Assembly: GCF_034521165.1 (NCBI RefSeq)
Contig: NZ_JAXHMV010000007.1
Location: 1 to 60,798 of the forward strand
Direction of reading: 5' to 3'
DNA: 60,798 bases
From: Thiohalophilus sp.
Lineage (GTDB): Bacteria > Pseudomonadota > Gammaproteobacteria > UBA6429 > Thiohalophilaceae
Shown: one piece after another, positions 34,442 through 45,439 of the stretch
How the letters are laid out: each line of letters begins with the position of its first letter
Numbering within the stretch: position 1 is the first letter of the stretch
Program-made: the position numbers and the translations under genes
The notes under the pieces: generated by a model
What the model saw: the letters and a program-made list of their open reading frames with translations, nothing else
Told to the model about the DNA's origin: nothing
Databases searched by the model: none

Positions 34442-35248
34442 ATGCCGGTTTACCTGCTCGTTGATAATGGTTCCAGGCAGCCCGATGCCACTTTGTATTT
34501 GCGCCGGCTGGCTGTTAGACTCAGTCAGTTCACATAGGCAAAACCATTCATCCGGTCTCGTTGCAACATGCTGATGCCATTCCTGCGCAAGAGTTGGATG
34601 GTACGCCGGCGCAGGTATTCCCTGAGTTTCTCAAGTCACAGCTGGCCCGGGGTGAACACAGTTTGTCGTTGTGCCGCTATTTTTTGGCCTTAGCAAGGCG
34701 CTTACGTCCTTTATTCCGATGAGGTCGCAAAAATTCAAACCGGAACACCCCGACCTGACGGTGCATCTGGCCCCGGTGACTTACCCCTTGCCTGAAGGAT
34801 GCATAGCGAAAATTGTCCTTGAACATATCCAGGCGCGCGGAACGATGAGCGCAAGAAGCCAATCGACTGGTCGACATGGCTCCCCAGCCCGCCGATCACG
34901 GAGGTTCGCAAAAGCATCGCCAGAACTCTCGTCGACGTGCACGCGCTGAATCTGGACCAGGCCGGTGATATGGAACGTCGCGAGGGCCGAGGAGTACGAC
35001 TTCAATGGTGATCTGCTGGCGACCTGGTTGCGGCAACAGGCCGAACAGGGCGTTACTTTGCAAGCGTCATGCGTTGCCATGTTGTTCTTTTTCCGACCGC
35101 CGCGCCGGTCCTCACGGTGATGTGGCGGAAATTTGCAACAAGGTGGTGAAAGGATTATCCACAACTGAACTTTACAATCACGCCGCTCGGTAGCGAGCAT
35201 CCGCTGCTGCTGGATATCCTGAAGGATCGCCTGGAGGCGGCAGAGTGA
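34442..35248 (+). pseudogene. CbiX-like protein, frameshifted second copy
   Basis: Counterpart of 19715-20524. It starts MPVYLLVDNGSRQPDATLYL (also DNGS rather than GHGS), breaks at 34536 and several more times, and shows in turn KTIHPVSLQHADAIPAQELDGTPAQVFPEF, VPLFFGLSKALTSFIP and, near 35100, RPHGDVAEICNKVV, ending in ILKDRLEAAE at 35248. At least six indels are required. Substitutions are mostly conservative in protein terms, so it looks like a real gene read with errors. Confidence 0.8.
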
Positions 35249-35510
35249 GAAGTCAAAGCCGCTGGTGAGCGGTCAGGAGAGCTTACGCCATAAGCGGGGA
35301 GAAGTCGTCTGTCATGACATTTCCCTCGCCGGTCAAGTCCGTCGTGCAGGATCAGATCAGTCTGCAATGGTTCTTTGATGGGTAATAGCCTGATTCGCGA
35401 TAAGAATTTCACGATCATTTTCAGGTATATTTGAAGAAATTTACCGACCAGGTATTCACGGCTACCCGGCGATTTGGCTACTCGCCAGGGAAAATGCGGA
35501 AGGAGATAAT

Positions 35511-36150
35511 AATGAAGTTGAAGAGTCTGAATTAAGATCCTGGGCTTCAGGCTAAACGCAGAGCATTTTCAGACAGAAGCCCACGGCGGGTTTACCTACT
35601 ACAGTGGTGTATGCTTCCGATGGTGCGCAATTGGACAAATTACTGCGTGAAGGCTACCGGTCACAGGGTATGTAGACGTTTATCCTGAACACCGTCGCGC
35701 CTCTGGTACGTACGGTGGGCGAGCTCTGGGCAAGCGGCCGCTTGCAGATTTACGAGGAGCATTTTGTGACCGAGCAGCTGATGTTGTTCGTCAGTACCGG
35801 GCTGGCGCGCCTGCCGGAGCCCGTGGCCTCCTCGGCGGTGTTGCTGCGACAGTTGCCGGGGGAGCAACATATACTGGGGTTGTTTATGGTCTATGCTCTG
35901 CTGGTTTCCAGGGGGACAAGGGCCATTTACCTGGGGGCTGAACTGCCGATGGATCAACTGGTTCAGGCAGTGGCAATTTTCCGCGGTGGCAGTAGGGCTT
36001 ACTTTCAGCGGGTCTTATTCCTATAAACATATCCGCCCAGCACCTGTTTCAGAATTACGTGGCCTGCTACCCTCAAGCGTGGATATCTGGATAGGCAGAG
36101 AGGGGGTGCGTCGTTTGCCGAAGTCGCCGACCGGGATTTTACAGATCTAA
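35511..36150 (+). pseudogene. B12-binding-domain regulator, frameshifted
   Basis: Fragments match a MerR/CarH-type regulator with a cobalamin-binding domain: GELWASGRLQIYEEHFVTEQLML (the helical B12 cap), GEQHILGLFMVYALLVSRGTRAIYLGAELPMDQLV with the ExHxxG His that can ligate cobalt, and in another frame VGLTFSGSYSYKHIR, LRGLLPSSVDIWIGREGVRRL. Upstream codons (35511 onward) are scrambled and no MerR helix-turn-helix is readable. The family senses light or B12 and controls carotenoid or photolyase genes. Exact ends uncertain. Confidence 0.65.
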
Positions 36151-36599
36151 CGCGCTGGGACAAGCTTGTATAGTAGAGATTCGGCGTGCGTGACCCAATC
36201 AGCCCTGGCAGAGCGTTGACACAGACACATGCACTACCCGCAAATTTGAAACCGGGCCGGGTTGAGATAGCACTTATTCAGCGCGGCATGCTATCCTGTC
36301 CGTCGGTACTGAATGCCTGGAACGGGCGGTATTAACAGCATTATTTAACAATACGGCAGCTGGTAAACAGGGCTGGGAAGATGACCTGTTATCGGCCTGT
36401 TACTTTTTTACTGTGTAGAGCGCTATGTCAGCAACAAGCAGGGCCATAAGAGAAAAATGGAATCCAGGGGTCGCCGTTGTGTCCGGTGGCAAGGCGGCGA
36501 GTCACGGGCGAATCAGGGATATCCCTGTTGCCCGTCTCTGCTTGCCAGCCTGCGCCAGCGGTTCAGAGGGACGAGATAAACCGGCTTCACCGGTGGCGG

Positions 36600-38240
36600 T
36601 ATGTTGCGCTTTGATCCGGCACAGCCCGCAGGCCACGGAATACGAGTTTCCCTGAGCCTATCTGTATGCCTATCACTGGCTGCGACGCGATGTGCACGTC
36701 AACTTGTGCGTGCCCGGGTGCTGGAAATCTTCCGGGGGCCCCGGTTTGGTTTATCTGATGGATCTCTTGCTGTGCGAATACCGCGGAGGCGTTTGTCCGC
36801 GGATATGTCCGGCCACTGGCAAGAGAGATCGGACGGAGGGACAGAAACAGGGCTATGATTTCAGCAACTACCTGAACGTAGCGCGGTGGTGATGCCGAAC
36901 AGCTGGTGAGCTACTCGCTCAGAGATATGGCGTGAACTCGGGACTATTTACGCCAGACGTACGTGGCGCAGTTGCGGAAACAGTAGCGAGGGAGGACGCG
37001 CAACGCTGCTGGCGGTATGCTCGGCGCCGAAGACCGTGAAACGCCTGCGCGCTGGTGGATGTCCAGTTGCGCCGATGACGCTACTGCAAAGGGTAATGCC
37101 GCGTTACAGCAAAATGGGTCTGGTTCCCGCCATGGGCTGCCCGCAAACCTGTCGTCACTGCATGTTTACCTGGCGCCCGCCACGCGGCAAAAACGAAGAC
37201 CCGGACGCCGTCTATCATCTGGTGGACAAATACACCGATAGCGTGTTGTTCACCGGCGGAGACCTGACCAAACAGCTGGATTATTTCTATGACGCGATTA
37301 GCGTAATGCGTCATGTCAAGAATTTCGCCCTGCTACTCAATGGGGATTTTGCCGATACCACGGGTGGCGAACGAGGTGTTGGGCAAGATGGCGAAGGCCA
37401 TCGAAAGCCAGCCGAAAAAATGGGCAACGGCCAGGGTCTTGTTACAGATCAGTTTCGACGAATTTCACCAGGAGGTCTACGTTGACAAGCACGGCCTGCT
37501 CGCCGAGCGGATTCCCGTGGCGAAGATTGCCAATATTGTCGAACGTTATCCACGCTATGCACAGCAGATTCAACTCGCATTGCTGCATAAACAGACCAGT
37601 CTGAATTTCTCCAGGGACGTTCTGGAACAAGGGGGTGTTTGCCCGCCTGGCTGCCGAGCTGGGGAAACGTGGCCATCAGGTGCAGGTGGTGGATTGTACA
37701 GGCCTCGCCGCGTAGAAAGCACAATCCCAAGGCGCCGGACCAACTGGTACCGGTGCTGAAAGTACGCGACCTTCACGTTGGCCAAACACCCCGACAGTCC
37801 TATTCTTCTGACCAGCTCCACGCGATCGATGGTTATGGTCGGGCCGCCTTGCTGGAAGAGTGGAGACCGTTAAGGAAAAGGATCTGCTGCAGCAGGTTAT
37901 CGCCCAGGGACCGCCGGCCGGAGAAAGTTTCGATATCGATATGATGTTGTGGTTTAATGGCTGGGTGACATCGTTTAACGCAGTCCACATATGTCTTCGG
38001 AGACCATCACCAGGACGGTATGGAACACGATTATGGCTCGTCAGCGTAAAGACCCGTTATGTCAGGCTCTGAATCGCTTCGATCGGCGCCTGCTGGAATT
38101 CTACGACGAAATACGCCCGATCTCAGCGCAGAAGATCAACGCAGCTACCGGCCCCCATCATCATTTTTCATGCCCTGACAGAAGAGCCGGCAGTGCGTTT
38201 ACATATGACCCGACAGTTTGCTGAATATCAAGTAGCCTGA
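36600..38240 (+). pseudogene. Radical SAM protein, multiply frameshifted
   Basis: From about 37081: VMPRYSKMGLVPAMGCPQTCRHCMFTW holds the CxxxCxxC radical SAM cluster motif (CPQTCRHC). Later pieces in other frames are VLFTGGDLTKQLDYFYDAI, VLLQISFDEFHQEVYVDKHGL, PRYAQQIQLALLHKQTSLNFSRDV, ESFDIDMMLWFNGWVTSFNAVH and HMTRQFAEYQVA at the end. The region 36600-37080 has protein-like frames (YAYHWLRRDVHVNLCVPG, LMDLLLCEYRGG, YDFSNYLNVA) and may be its N-terminal part or another gene. At least six indels. A SAM-derived radical reaction on an unknown substrate is expected. Confidence 0.65.
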
Positions 38241-38607
38241 TGAGATCAGAAAACCCCGGGGTTGTATTTTGTCTGCCTTGTTATGATCGCGAATCGAAAT
38301 ACATTCCGGGAGTATGAAGGGGACACCAGACGTAACAGGGCTTGTTATACAGTAACTTTCGTTGCTGCAGAAAAGTACTGGATAAAAGCGGAATAGCCAG
38401 GAAGCAGAAATATCAAGCTGCCAGTTCAGTGTCTGGCATCATTTTTTGAGTTATCCAATCTCGCGTTAGCGTATGCAGAAGATCTCGTTTATAACCAGCA
38501 TGCTACCCCTGCACCCTGCAGGACAGGTTGAAGGGGCCGGGGTGTGGACTATATTCAGATGGCGCAGTCTTGTCATAAATCGATTATATTTTCCGGGGTT
38601 TACACAT
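38241..38607. other. Gene-free interval before the second AsmA-like gene
   Basis: About 370 bases with no convincing gene on either strand. A frame starting at 38473 runs into the AsmA-like gene but its first part is not protein-like. No terminator hairpin with T run is visible. Confidence 0.4.
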
Positions 38608-39402
38608 ATGAAGAAAGTCATACTTGGTCTTGTCGGACTGGTGATAGTTGGCATCGTGGTTATTGTTTTCTACGTGTACAGCAATCTGGATGCGATCGTA
38701 AAAGCCGCAATTGAAAATACGGTTCCCAGGCCACGCAGACCGCTGTGCGTGTGGATGACGTGCGCATCAAACTTACCGAAGGGGATGGGGCAATTTATGA
38801 CCTGACAGTGGCCAATCCCGAAGGATTTGACGAGAGGTATGCTATATCATTCGGTTAGACCGGACTGGGGATTGATCCAAGTTCAGTAAAAAGCGAGCCC
38901 TATGTGATTAATCACATCGCTGTACGTGATCCGCAAGTTTTCTTCGAAATCAATGCCGATAGAAAAGCCAATCTGAATGAGTTGAAGAAAAATCTCGGGA
39001 TTCGCCCAGGCGCGTCAAAGGATGACTCCGCAGATACAACCAGTGCCGGGCCAAGATTGATCATCAAACGTATCACCTTTGAGCAGGGTGTCATCGATGC
39101 GAAGGTCACACCGCTCAACAAGGATTATACGCTTAAACTCCCCAATATAAACATGATAAACCTCGGCGGGAGTCAGGGTGCCACAGCGGCGGAACTGGCC
39201 AGGGAAATCCTGCAACGTTTGACGGATGCCGCGCTGGCCGAGATCAAAAAGCAGGGCATAGATGCCGAGATTGATAAGCTCGAGTCCGACGCCAAGGCGA
39301 AGGTGGAAGCTGAAAAGAGCAGACTGAAAGACGAGGCTGATAGCAAGGTCGACGAGGGAGAAAAAGAAGGCGGAAGACAGGCTCAAGGATATGCTCAGGT
39401 AA
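38608..39402 (+). pseudogene. AsmA-like protein, second copy, frameshifted
   Basis: Starts at ATG 38608 with MKKVILGLVGLVIVGIVVI and YVYSNLDAIVKAAIE, breaks near 38730, resumes as KLTEGDGAIYDLTVANPEGF, then NHIAVRDPQVFFEINADRKANLNELKKNL and RLIIKRITFEQGVIDAKVTPLNKDYTL. The C-terminal charged helix and a final indel near 39360 follow; correct reading ends KKKAEDRLKDMLR at 39402. It is clearly the counterpart of 28173-28973 and again precedes a lipase gene. Confidence 0.85.
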
Positions 39403-39450
39403 AATATGAGGTATTGCGGGTTAAATTATTTTTTTTTGGAACCGAAATAG

Positions 39451-40386
39451 ATGCCTCGATTTTGTCGGTTTAATTTGACAACAGTGTTCCGGGCACTGGT
39501 GATGTTTGGCGTATTTGGCATAAGTGTCAGCGCTTCTGGCACAGAAAAAGATCCGATCGACTTTTCGCAACTGAAAAATTATGCGATTTTTTCTGAGGCT
39601 GCCTACCTGCCCAGATCCCGGGTCGATGAGATCAGCCAATCACACCAGTATTCGCTTACCCATTACAACGATGTCCCGGGATTGGCAGTAAGCTACTATT
39701 TATTGACGAATGATAAAACCAAAAGCCAGATTATTGCCGTAAGAGGAACGTTCAATATTGAAAATACCCTTCTGGATATGGATGCCAAACTTGTTACCGA
39801 TCCGCATGCCGGGGTCCGTCTGCATCGGGGGTTTTCGACGGCTGCAGAGAGAATATACAGGGAAGTCAAATCGTTTTTAAAGCCGGATTATACAATTAGT
39901 GGCGCTGGCCACAGTCTGGGTGGTGCGGTTTCCCTGGTATTGGCTATGTATCTGGACCTGGACCAATTCAAGATAGAAAAAGTTGTCACGTTTGGACAAC
40001 CGAAGGTGACCAATATTGCCGGTGCTGCAAAGTTTGAACATCTGAATGTTTACCGCCTGGTCACGCCCGACGACCTCGTACCACTTGTCCCGCCGATTGA
40101 CCCTATGGATATTAATGATCTGGATATATATTGGCATCTCGGAAAAGAAGTTATTCTTCTTGCCGATACTCGCTACGCGATATTGGAAGGGGTAGCCAGC
40201 ATGTTACGTGTTGCCAACTTTACCCAGCAACCGATCACAGAAAGCAATCTGCAGAACCATCAAATGGCGCGCTATGTGTCTTTACTGGATAGCAAGATTC
40301 ACGCGGCCAATCTGGTTCCTTTCGAGATCGATCTGAATCTGTTCAACCTGTTTGGCGGTGGGACCGAGACGCAAATTCACCAATGA
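39451..40386 (+). CDS. Secreted class 3 lipase, second copy, intact
   Basis: A 311-residue paralogue or homologue of 29019-29966 with the whole frame intact. Signal: FNLTTVFRALVMFGVFGISVSASG. Catalytic elbow SGAGHSLGGAVSLVLAMYLD near residue 151; Asp in VTPDDLVPLVPP; candidate His in LQNHQMARYVSLL. IIAVRGTFNIENTLLDMDAKLV matches the first copy's oxyanion region. The C-terminus has LNLFNLFGGG, with a single NLF repeat less than the first copy. Being uninterrupted among broken neighbours may be luck or real constraint. Confidence 0.9.
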   Translation: MPRFCRFNLTTVFRALVMFGVFGISVSASGTEKDPIDFSQLKNYAIFSEAAYLPRSRVDEISQSHQYSLTHYNDVPGLAVSYYLLTNDKTKSQIIAVRGTFNIENTLLDMDAKLVTDPHAGVRLHRGFSTAAERIYREVKSFLKPDYTISGAGHSLGGAVSLVLAMYLDLDQFKIEKVVTFGQPKVTNIAGAAKFEHLNVYRLVTPDDLVPLVPPIDPMDINDLDIYWHLGKEVILLADTRYAILEGVASMLRVANFTQQPITESNLQNHQMARYVSLLDSKIHAANLVPFEIDLNLFNLFGGGTETQIHQ

Positions 40387-40448
40387 GGAGAACCCGGGGT
40401 AATACGAGTTTATATTTCTCTGAACTGCCAATTCGGAAAACATAAATT

Positions 40449-41257
40449 TCAGCCTGGTGGTGCATCCAGCATTTTCCACACGTGATCTGCATATCACTGT
40501 AGCTGGCTGGAGGGCCGAACTGGGTATCGATCGCCACGTCAGCCGCGTCTCGACCGTAGGCTATGCCCAGTCGCTCACCGCAGCACACTTTCGGTGGGGT
40601 CGAAGGTGTACCAGTGATTATCAACGTAGGCCTCGAACCAGGCGTGCATATCCATTGGTTCCAGACCATATAAATAGCCGACCACCAGGCGTGCGGGAAT
40701 GCTGAGCGATCGACACAGGGTGATGCCCAGGTGGGAGAGATCCCGACAGACGCCTTCACCCTGCAAATTGACTTCGACAGCCGAGAGTGGAAAGGCGCTG
40801 GTGCCCGGCGCATAGCGGATAGATTGACGTAGCCAGCGCGTGATTTGATCGACCTGATCGTAACCCAGAGGGAATCGGTCGACGATTTCCCGTGCCATGT
40901 TGCCGAACCTGTCCGATTCGCCGTAACGGCTGGGGAGCAGGTACATCAGGACGTTGTCGGGCCGGATGCGGGATCTCGACAAAAGCCGCCACCTGGCGCT
41001 GCTGCGAGAATGTCGCGGGTGGTGGCAGGCGTCGGCAAGACGTGCGGACATAAAACTCTCCCGCTGGCGCGATCGAACGCTGACAAAGGTTACCGAAAAT
41101 GTCTGTGTATTCCTGAACGGGTACATTGACAGAGAAGGTATAGCTTTCACGCGCAATCCACTGTAGAGCCGCGCTGCGGGGACGGAGCATGAGGATCAGC
41201 GGGGTCGGAAAGATCCGTCAATTGAAATTCAAGATTGCAGGTAGTTCGCATCCACAT
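40449..41257 (-). pseudogene. Transglutaminase-like protease, second copy, frameshifted
   Basis: Counterpart of 30956-31753. From ATG 41257 it reads RTTCNLEFQL, breaks near 41215, resumes WIARESYTFSVNVPVQEYTDIFGNLCQR, breaks around 41040-40980, then PSRYGESDRFGNMAREIVDRFPLGYDQVDQIT, GEGVCRDLSHLGITLCRSLSIPARLVVGYL, MDMHAWFEAYVDNHWYTFDPTES with all catalytic residues, breaks near 40590 and ends at 40449 in DAPPG. At least four indels. Confidence 0.85.
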
Positions 41258-41472
41258 TTGTGAGTTCCTACAGTCTGGTTAAGGGGTTGGTATAACCCCA
41301 TCAAGTCGGAAAATTAACACGCACAGTATAGAAGGTATAGTGCCTTGTGAATGAGTGAACCGGGTGGAAATTGTCTCTAACAGGGCTCACTGTTATGATA
41401 ATAGCAGATTAGCCCGACTCTTTGCCGATCTCGGTCGCGGCGCATAATGCCCGCGCAACGGGGGAATAGATT

Positions 41473-42322
41473 ATGCACGCGACTCACCGTGGCCTGTTGG
41501 CTGTCCACACCGCCGTTTTTCTCTTTGGGCTGACAGCGCTGTTTTCCAAACTGATTGATCTCACTGCGCTGGAGATTACCCTGTTGCGCAGTCTGTTCGC
41601 TGTGGCATACTGGATCATCATCGCTGGCGGGCTTTTGGAGCCGCTGGGGCTGCGGACACGCCGCGACTATTTCATCGTCCTGCTGCTGGGGGTCTTGTTG
41701 GCGGGACATTGGGTTCCTCTTTAGTGCCATGCAAGTTTCCTCCATCGCGGTGGGGATGATTGCACTCTATACCTTCCGGGTAATGACTGTATTTCTGGAA
41801 CCGTTTTTCCAGTGGAGCGTCCACATCTAATCGATATTTTTACGTCCCCTGGCGGTAATGTTTGGGATCTACTTACTATACCGAGTTTAATCTTGACGAT
41901 TCCACCACCCAGGGGGTGCTGTGGGGCATGTTTTCGGCATTCCTGTTTGCCCTGCGCAATATTATCCAGGGTCGGTCTTTCTCAACCTATCCCGCAAGCA
42001 GGCATTGATGTACCAGATACTGATTACGATAGTGGTATTGTTTCCGTTTGGTAGTGCCGTTATGCCACAGGTTAGTGCGGTTCAATGGGGACAGCTTTTA
42101 CTGCTGGGTGTGATCTTCACCGCTTTGCCTCACACCCTGTTTTTGTTCATCTGCGACGTTGAGGCCAAGACGGCCAGTCTCGTTGCCTGTTTGCAAGTGG
42201 TCTATGCGACGCTGTTCAGCGTGGTTGTGGGCGAGTGGCCAGTAATAACCACAGTGATAGGCGGGTTTATCGTGGTGACGGCGGCAATGTTTGAAACGTA
42301 TGTAACCGGGAGGCGGCGCTAG
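41473..42322 (+). pseudogene. EamA/DMT-family transporter, frameshifted
   Basis: A drug/metabolite-type permease of about ten membrane helices. First frame: MHATHRGLLAVHTAVFLFGLTALFSKLIDLTALEITLLRSLFA and VLLLGVLLAGHWV; a break near 41715; then SAMQVSSIAVGMIALYTFRVMTVFLEP (the family's conserved pattern is YTFP), a noisy region, and LFICDVEAKTASLVACLQVVYATLFSVVVGEWP with a final VTAAMFETY. Substrate is not predictable. Three or more indels. Confidence 0.8.
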
Positions 42323-42560
42323 TTACTGCTTCAAGACAGGTCATTGTTCAATTTATACGTGAATGAAGAAAGTCATTGCGTGATGTATTCCAATGCAGGG
42401 CTGACAGAGGCCGGTGATACTTGAATTCCTGTTTGGATTCCCCATTGGAAATCAAGAGAATATGAAAATTCTGTAATCCCGGGATAGCAGGAGCCAGTGG
42501 TAGTGATTCCGGGGAATAATTTGATGCATGATTGGTCACGATTGATCGAGGAGTTAAGCC

Positions 42561-43335
42561 ATGCAGCCGACTGTTCCTGATGATGACCATACGTTGGATC
42601 TACCGGAAACCCGCAGGGTTGATATAAGTGAACCGATCAGATGGTTGGAAGCAGGCTGGGCAGATTTTCGTTATATGCCACTGGCCAGTGGTTTTTATGG
42701 GCTGGTCTTTGTGTTGCTGGGGTATGCACTGACGGCCGCAGCCTGGCAGTCGCCGATTCTGGTGATGACTTTCGTAACCGGTTTTTTTCTGGTGACACCC
42801 TTTTTTGCTCTGGGCCTGTATCATCTCAGCGCTCAACGAAGCAGGACAGTGAGGTGAATTTGTCGGCATCCCTGCTGGCATTCGGGAAAGAAAGTTTGAT
42901 ATGGCCTTGTTGGTGATGCTGTCCATGCCGTGGTAATGGTGTTGTGGATACAACTGGTTACGCTGTTGAGCGCGCTCTATTTTGGCGATAGCGGTACCAG
43001 CATGGTTATGTTATTGGAAAAGTTGTTCAATAGTAATGAAGGCGCGGAGATGTTGATGCTGTTTATTGTCTTGGTGGCATTCTGGCGGTGTTGGTATTCG
43101 TCGCAAGTGTGGTGTCGTGGCCTATGTTGTTGCATCGTCGTAGCGGTGTGATCAATGCTGTGGTGACCAGTGTCAAGGTCGTGAACCAGAACAGGCTGGT
43201 GATGCTGTTATGGGCAGTGTTGATGGTGGGTTATTTGTCAATTGGACTTGCTTCACTCTCTATATTGGTCTGCTGGTCATTATGCCGGTGTTAGGGCATG
43301 CGACATGGCATGCATATGGAGCACTGGTCGAATAG
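42561..43335 (+). pseudogene. DUF2189 membrane protein, frameshifted
   Basis: Starts at ATG 42561: RRVDISEPIRWLEAGWADFRYMPLASGFYGLVFVLLGYALTAAAW, the DUF2189 pattern, then helices ILVMTFVTGFFLVTPFFALGLYHLSAQ. After breaks near 42845, 42910, 43075 and 43230 further parts read MVLWIQLVTLLSALYFGDSG, VFVASVVSWPMLLHRRSGVINAVVTSVKVV and MPVLGHATWHAYGALVE at 43335. About six membrane helices. Function unknown; often near cytochrome oxidase genes in proteobacteria, not seen here. Confidence 0.75.
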
Positions 43336-43568
43336 TTTGGCGTGATAGAGTGAGTCATTTTTCTCATTGTGTCAATGTCGTCTTCGCAACCTGCAATGCG
43401 AGACTATTCCTGTGTAAACTGCAGCATGCCCTCCGGCTCTCGGGAAGGTTGTCAGGGTGAATACCTGAGTGTTTTCAGGGTGGAATTTGTGGGCCAGGTA
43501 ACTAAAATCAGGAATGCTTTGGACATAAAAGCACATATATTGATATCATTATACAATAGTGATATGAG

Positions 43569-44598
43569 ATGGACCGCAAGGTTTCCACTGTCGAGCTGGC
43601 CCGACTACCGCTGTTTGGGGGCGTCAGCCAGGTTGACCTGAACTGGATGCTGCGTCAGTGCGATGTTTTATCACTGAATAAGGACAGGGTATTTCTCTAC
43701 TGGAAGAAGACAACGATACGATATATATTTTGACAGACGGGCGATTGAGTGTTCAGTTCGATCCGCGCTGTGGAGGCATGCGGAAATATATTGAGGAGAG
43801 GTGGCTGGGTCAGCGAAATGTCGGTAATCAACGACATGCATTGCCTCTGCTACTGTAATTACCGATACCGAAGTGCGGTTGCTGGCAATACACGCGAGTA
43901 TATGGTGGGAACTGATAGAACGTTCACATGCCGCGGCGCGAAAATTCTCTGCATATGCCTTGTCTTCGCGTGCGCCAGGATAATGAGCTTATCGCCGAAG
44001 GCTTGCAGAAGCAGCTTGTATTTTCCCGAAAAAGCCGAGACTGACTCACTCACCAGCGTGACCGGCGCTGGCTTGATGAGAGCTTCCGGATATCCTTCTG
44101 TATTACAATGATGCTGTGAGCATGCCTGTAGCATTTTGATGCTGGACGTCGATCATTTTAAAAACTTCAACGATGAATACGGTTCATTGGCTGGCGACAA
44201 AGTCTTGCAGTGTGTTGCACAGGTTGTGCGGGATAATCTGCGTGATAATGATGTGGCAGTGCGGTTTGGTGGGGGAGATCATACTCATTCTTCCGGACAC
44301 AAATGCGCCTGCCGCGAAACGATTGCGCAGCGCCTGCGCCAATTCATTCGGAATAAAAAAGTTATAAATGATGACGCGAAGTGTCCATCTATCACTGTTT
44401 CCATGGTGTATATATACCATCATCAGGAACGATTCAACTGAGCAGGTATTGAATCAAGTCGATTCGGCATTGTATCAGGCAAAAAAATCCGGACGGGATA
44501 GAGTGGTTGTTTGGCAGAGCCGGGTGGTGTTGATATCCACCCCACGAGCTTGTCTGCAGACAGTAATGACACCACTCGCAAGTGGCTTTCCGCAGTAG
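43569..44598 (+). pseudogene. cNMP-binding-domain diguanylate cyclase, frameshifted
   Basis: Reconstructed across several frames. From ATG 43569: VSTVELARLPLFGGVSQVDLNWMLRQCDVLSLNKD, a cyclic-nucleotide-binding (CRP-like) start; near 43870 VITDTEVRLLAIHASIWWELIERS; from 44136 the GGDEF domain, LMLDVDHFKNFNDEYG, LAGDKVLQCVAQVV, VAVRFGG, then an insertion within the active motif (original likely GGDEI), and VDSALYQAKKSGRDRVVVW. Would make c-di-GMP under control of a bound nucleotide. Seven or so indels. The 3' end meets the convergent TauE-like gene. Confidence 0.7.
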
Positions 44599-45323
44599 CG
44601 CAACTCCACTGATAATTGGCGGTACTTCCAATGGCGCGTTGAAACTGGCGTTGGGAGATAGAGGTATGAATATCCCCACCGATATAGAGCACCACCGCCA
44701 TCAGTGGTAATGAGGCGGCGATCCCGCGGCAGGCGCTACCGGCTGTATAACCCAGCCATCGCATAACCGGCAAGGCGAATGCCACCTTCGATTAAAAACA
44801 CCGTGGCGATGGTGAGGGAAACGAAACACACTTTTTCGCAGTCCGCGTAATTGATAATCGATGACATACAGTGGCCCGCGGTGCGAACGGGTGCCGACAA
44901 TCCCACCCAGTGAGCGGCGGCAACGGACCAGCGCGCGCTGCATTGGCGTTTCAGTGTTGGGCCGACAGACTGCTATAGCGCAAATGACAAAATAAACACG
45001 CCCAGGGCATTGGCCAGTGTCGACGTATTCGACTTTTTCTCAGCGGATTGCCGGGCAACAGGAAACCCCAGAACGGTGAAAGGCAAGACCGTTAGCACTT
45101 CCCGCCAGTCAGTGTGCCGACGATGCCGCCAGCCGTGCACCAGGGAGGCCGTCGCATCGACAAAACTGATATAGGGCACAACAAAAGGTAATGGCAGAAA
45201 TAGTGCCAGCAGGGGAATAGCTATCAGCCCTGAGCCAAAGCCGGTGATACCACAAAAGATATAGGCTGCAAACAGGATGGCGCAGGTTGCCAGTAGCAGT
45301 TCAAACGGGATCGATGAAATCAT
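44584..45323 (-). pseudogene. TauE/SafE-family permease, frameshifted
   Basis: A sulfite/sulfonate-exporter-type membrane protein. From ATG 45323: ISSIPFELLLATCAILFAAYIFCGITGFGSGLIAIPLLALFLP and VPYISFVDATASLVHGWRH; a break near 44980; later GPLYVIDYQLRGLRKSVFR, AGSACRGIAASLPLMAVVLYIGGDIHTSISQRQFQRAIG. This last motif (GxxIHxxISQxxFQRAIG) is characteristic of TauE. In a sulfur-oxidising cell it could export sulfite. The exact C-terminus is unresolved. Confidence 0.75.
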
Positions 45324-45439
45324 GGTGGGGCAGTTCCGGCCCGCGCAAAAACCCCTATCAATACGGGAAATCATTCGCTTGCCAGGGTAAGGGGATTATC
45401 AACCGAGGATGAAAACGGTAAACTTCGCCTGCCCCGAAC

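Larger units (their letters stand above)
33645..41257. repeat. Diverged second copy of the DedA-to-transglutaminase locus
   Basis: The order and orientation DedA (-), CbiX (+), AsmA-like (+), lipase (+), transglutaminase (-) repeats that at 18427-31753. Protein similarity is high but the copies clearly differ, and the central parts are not homologous (SDR, haem-domain and BCCT genes in the first; B12 regulator and radical SAM gene in the second). A natural tandem duplication, or an assembly of two related genomes, would explain it. The second copy holds most frameshifts. Confidence 0.8.
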
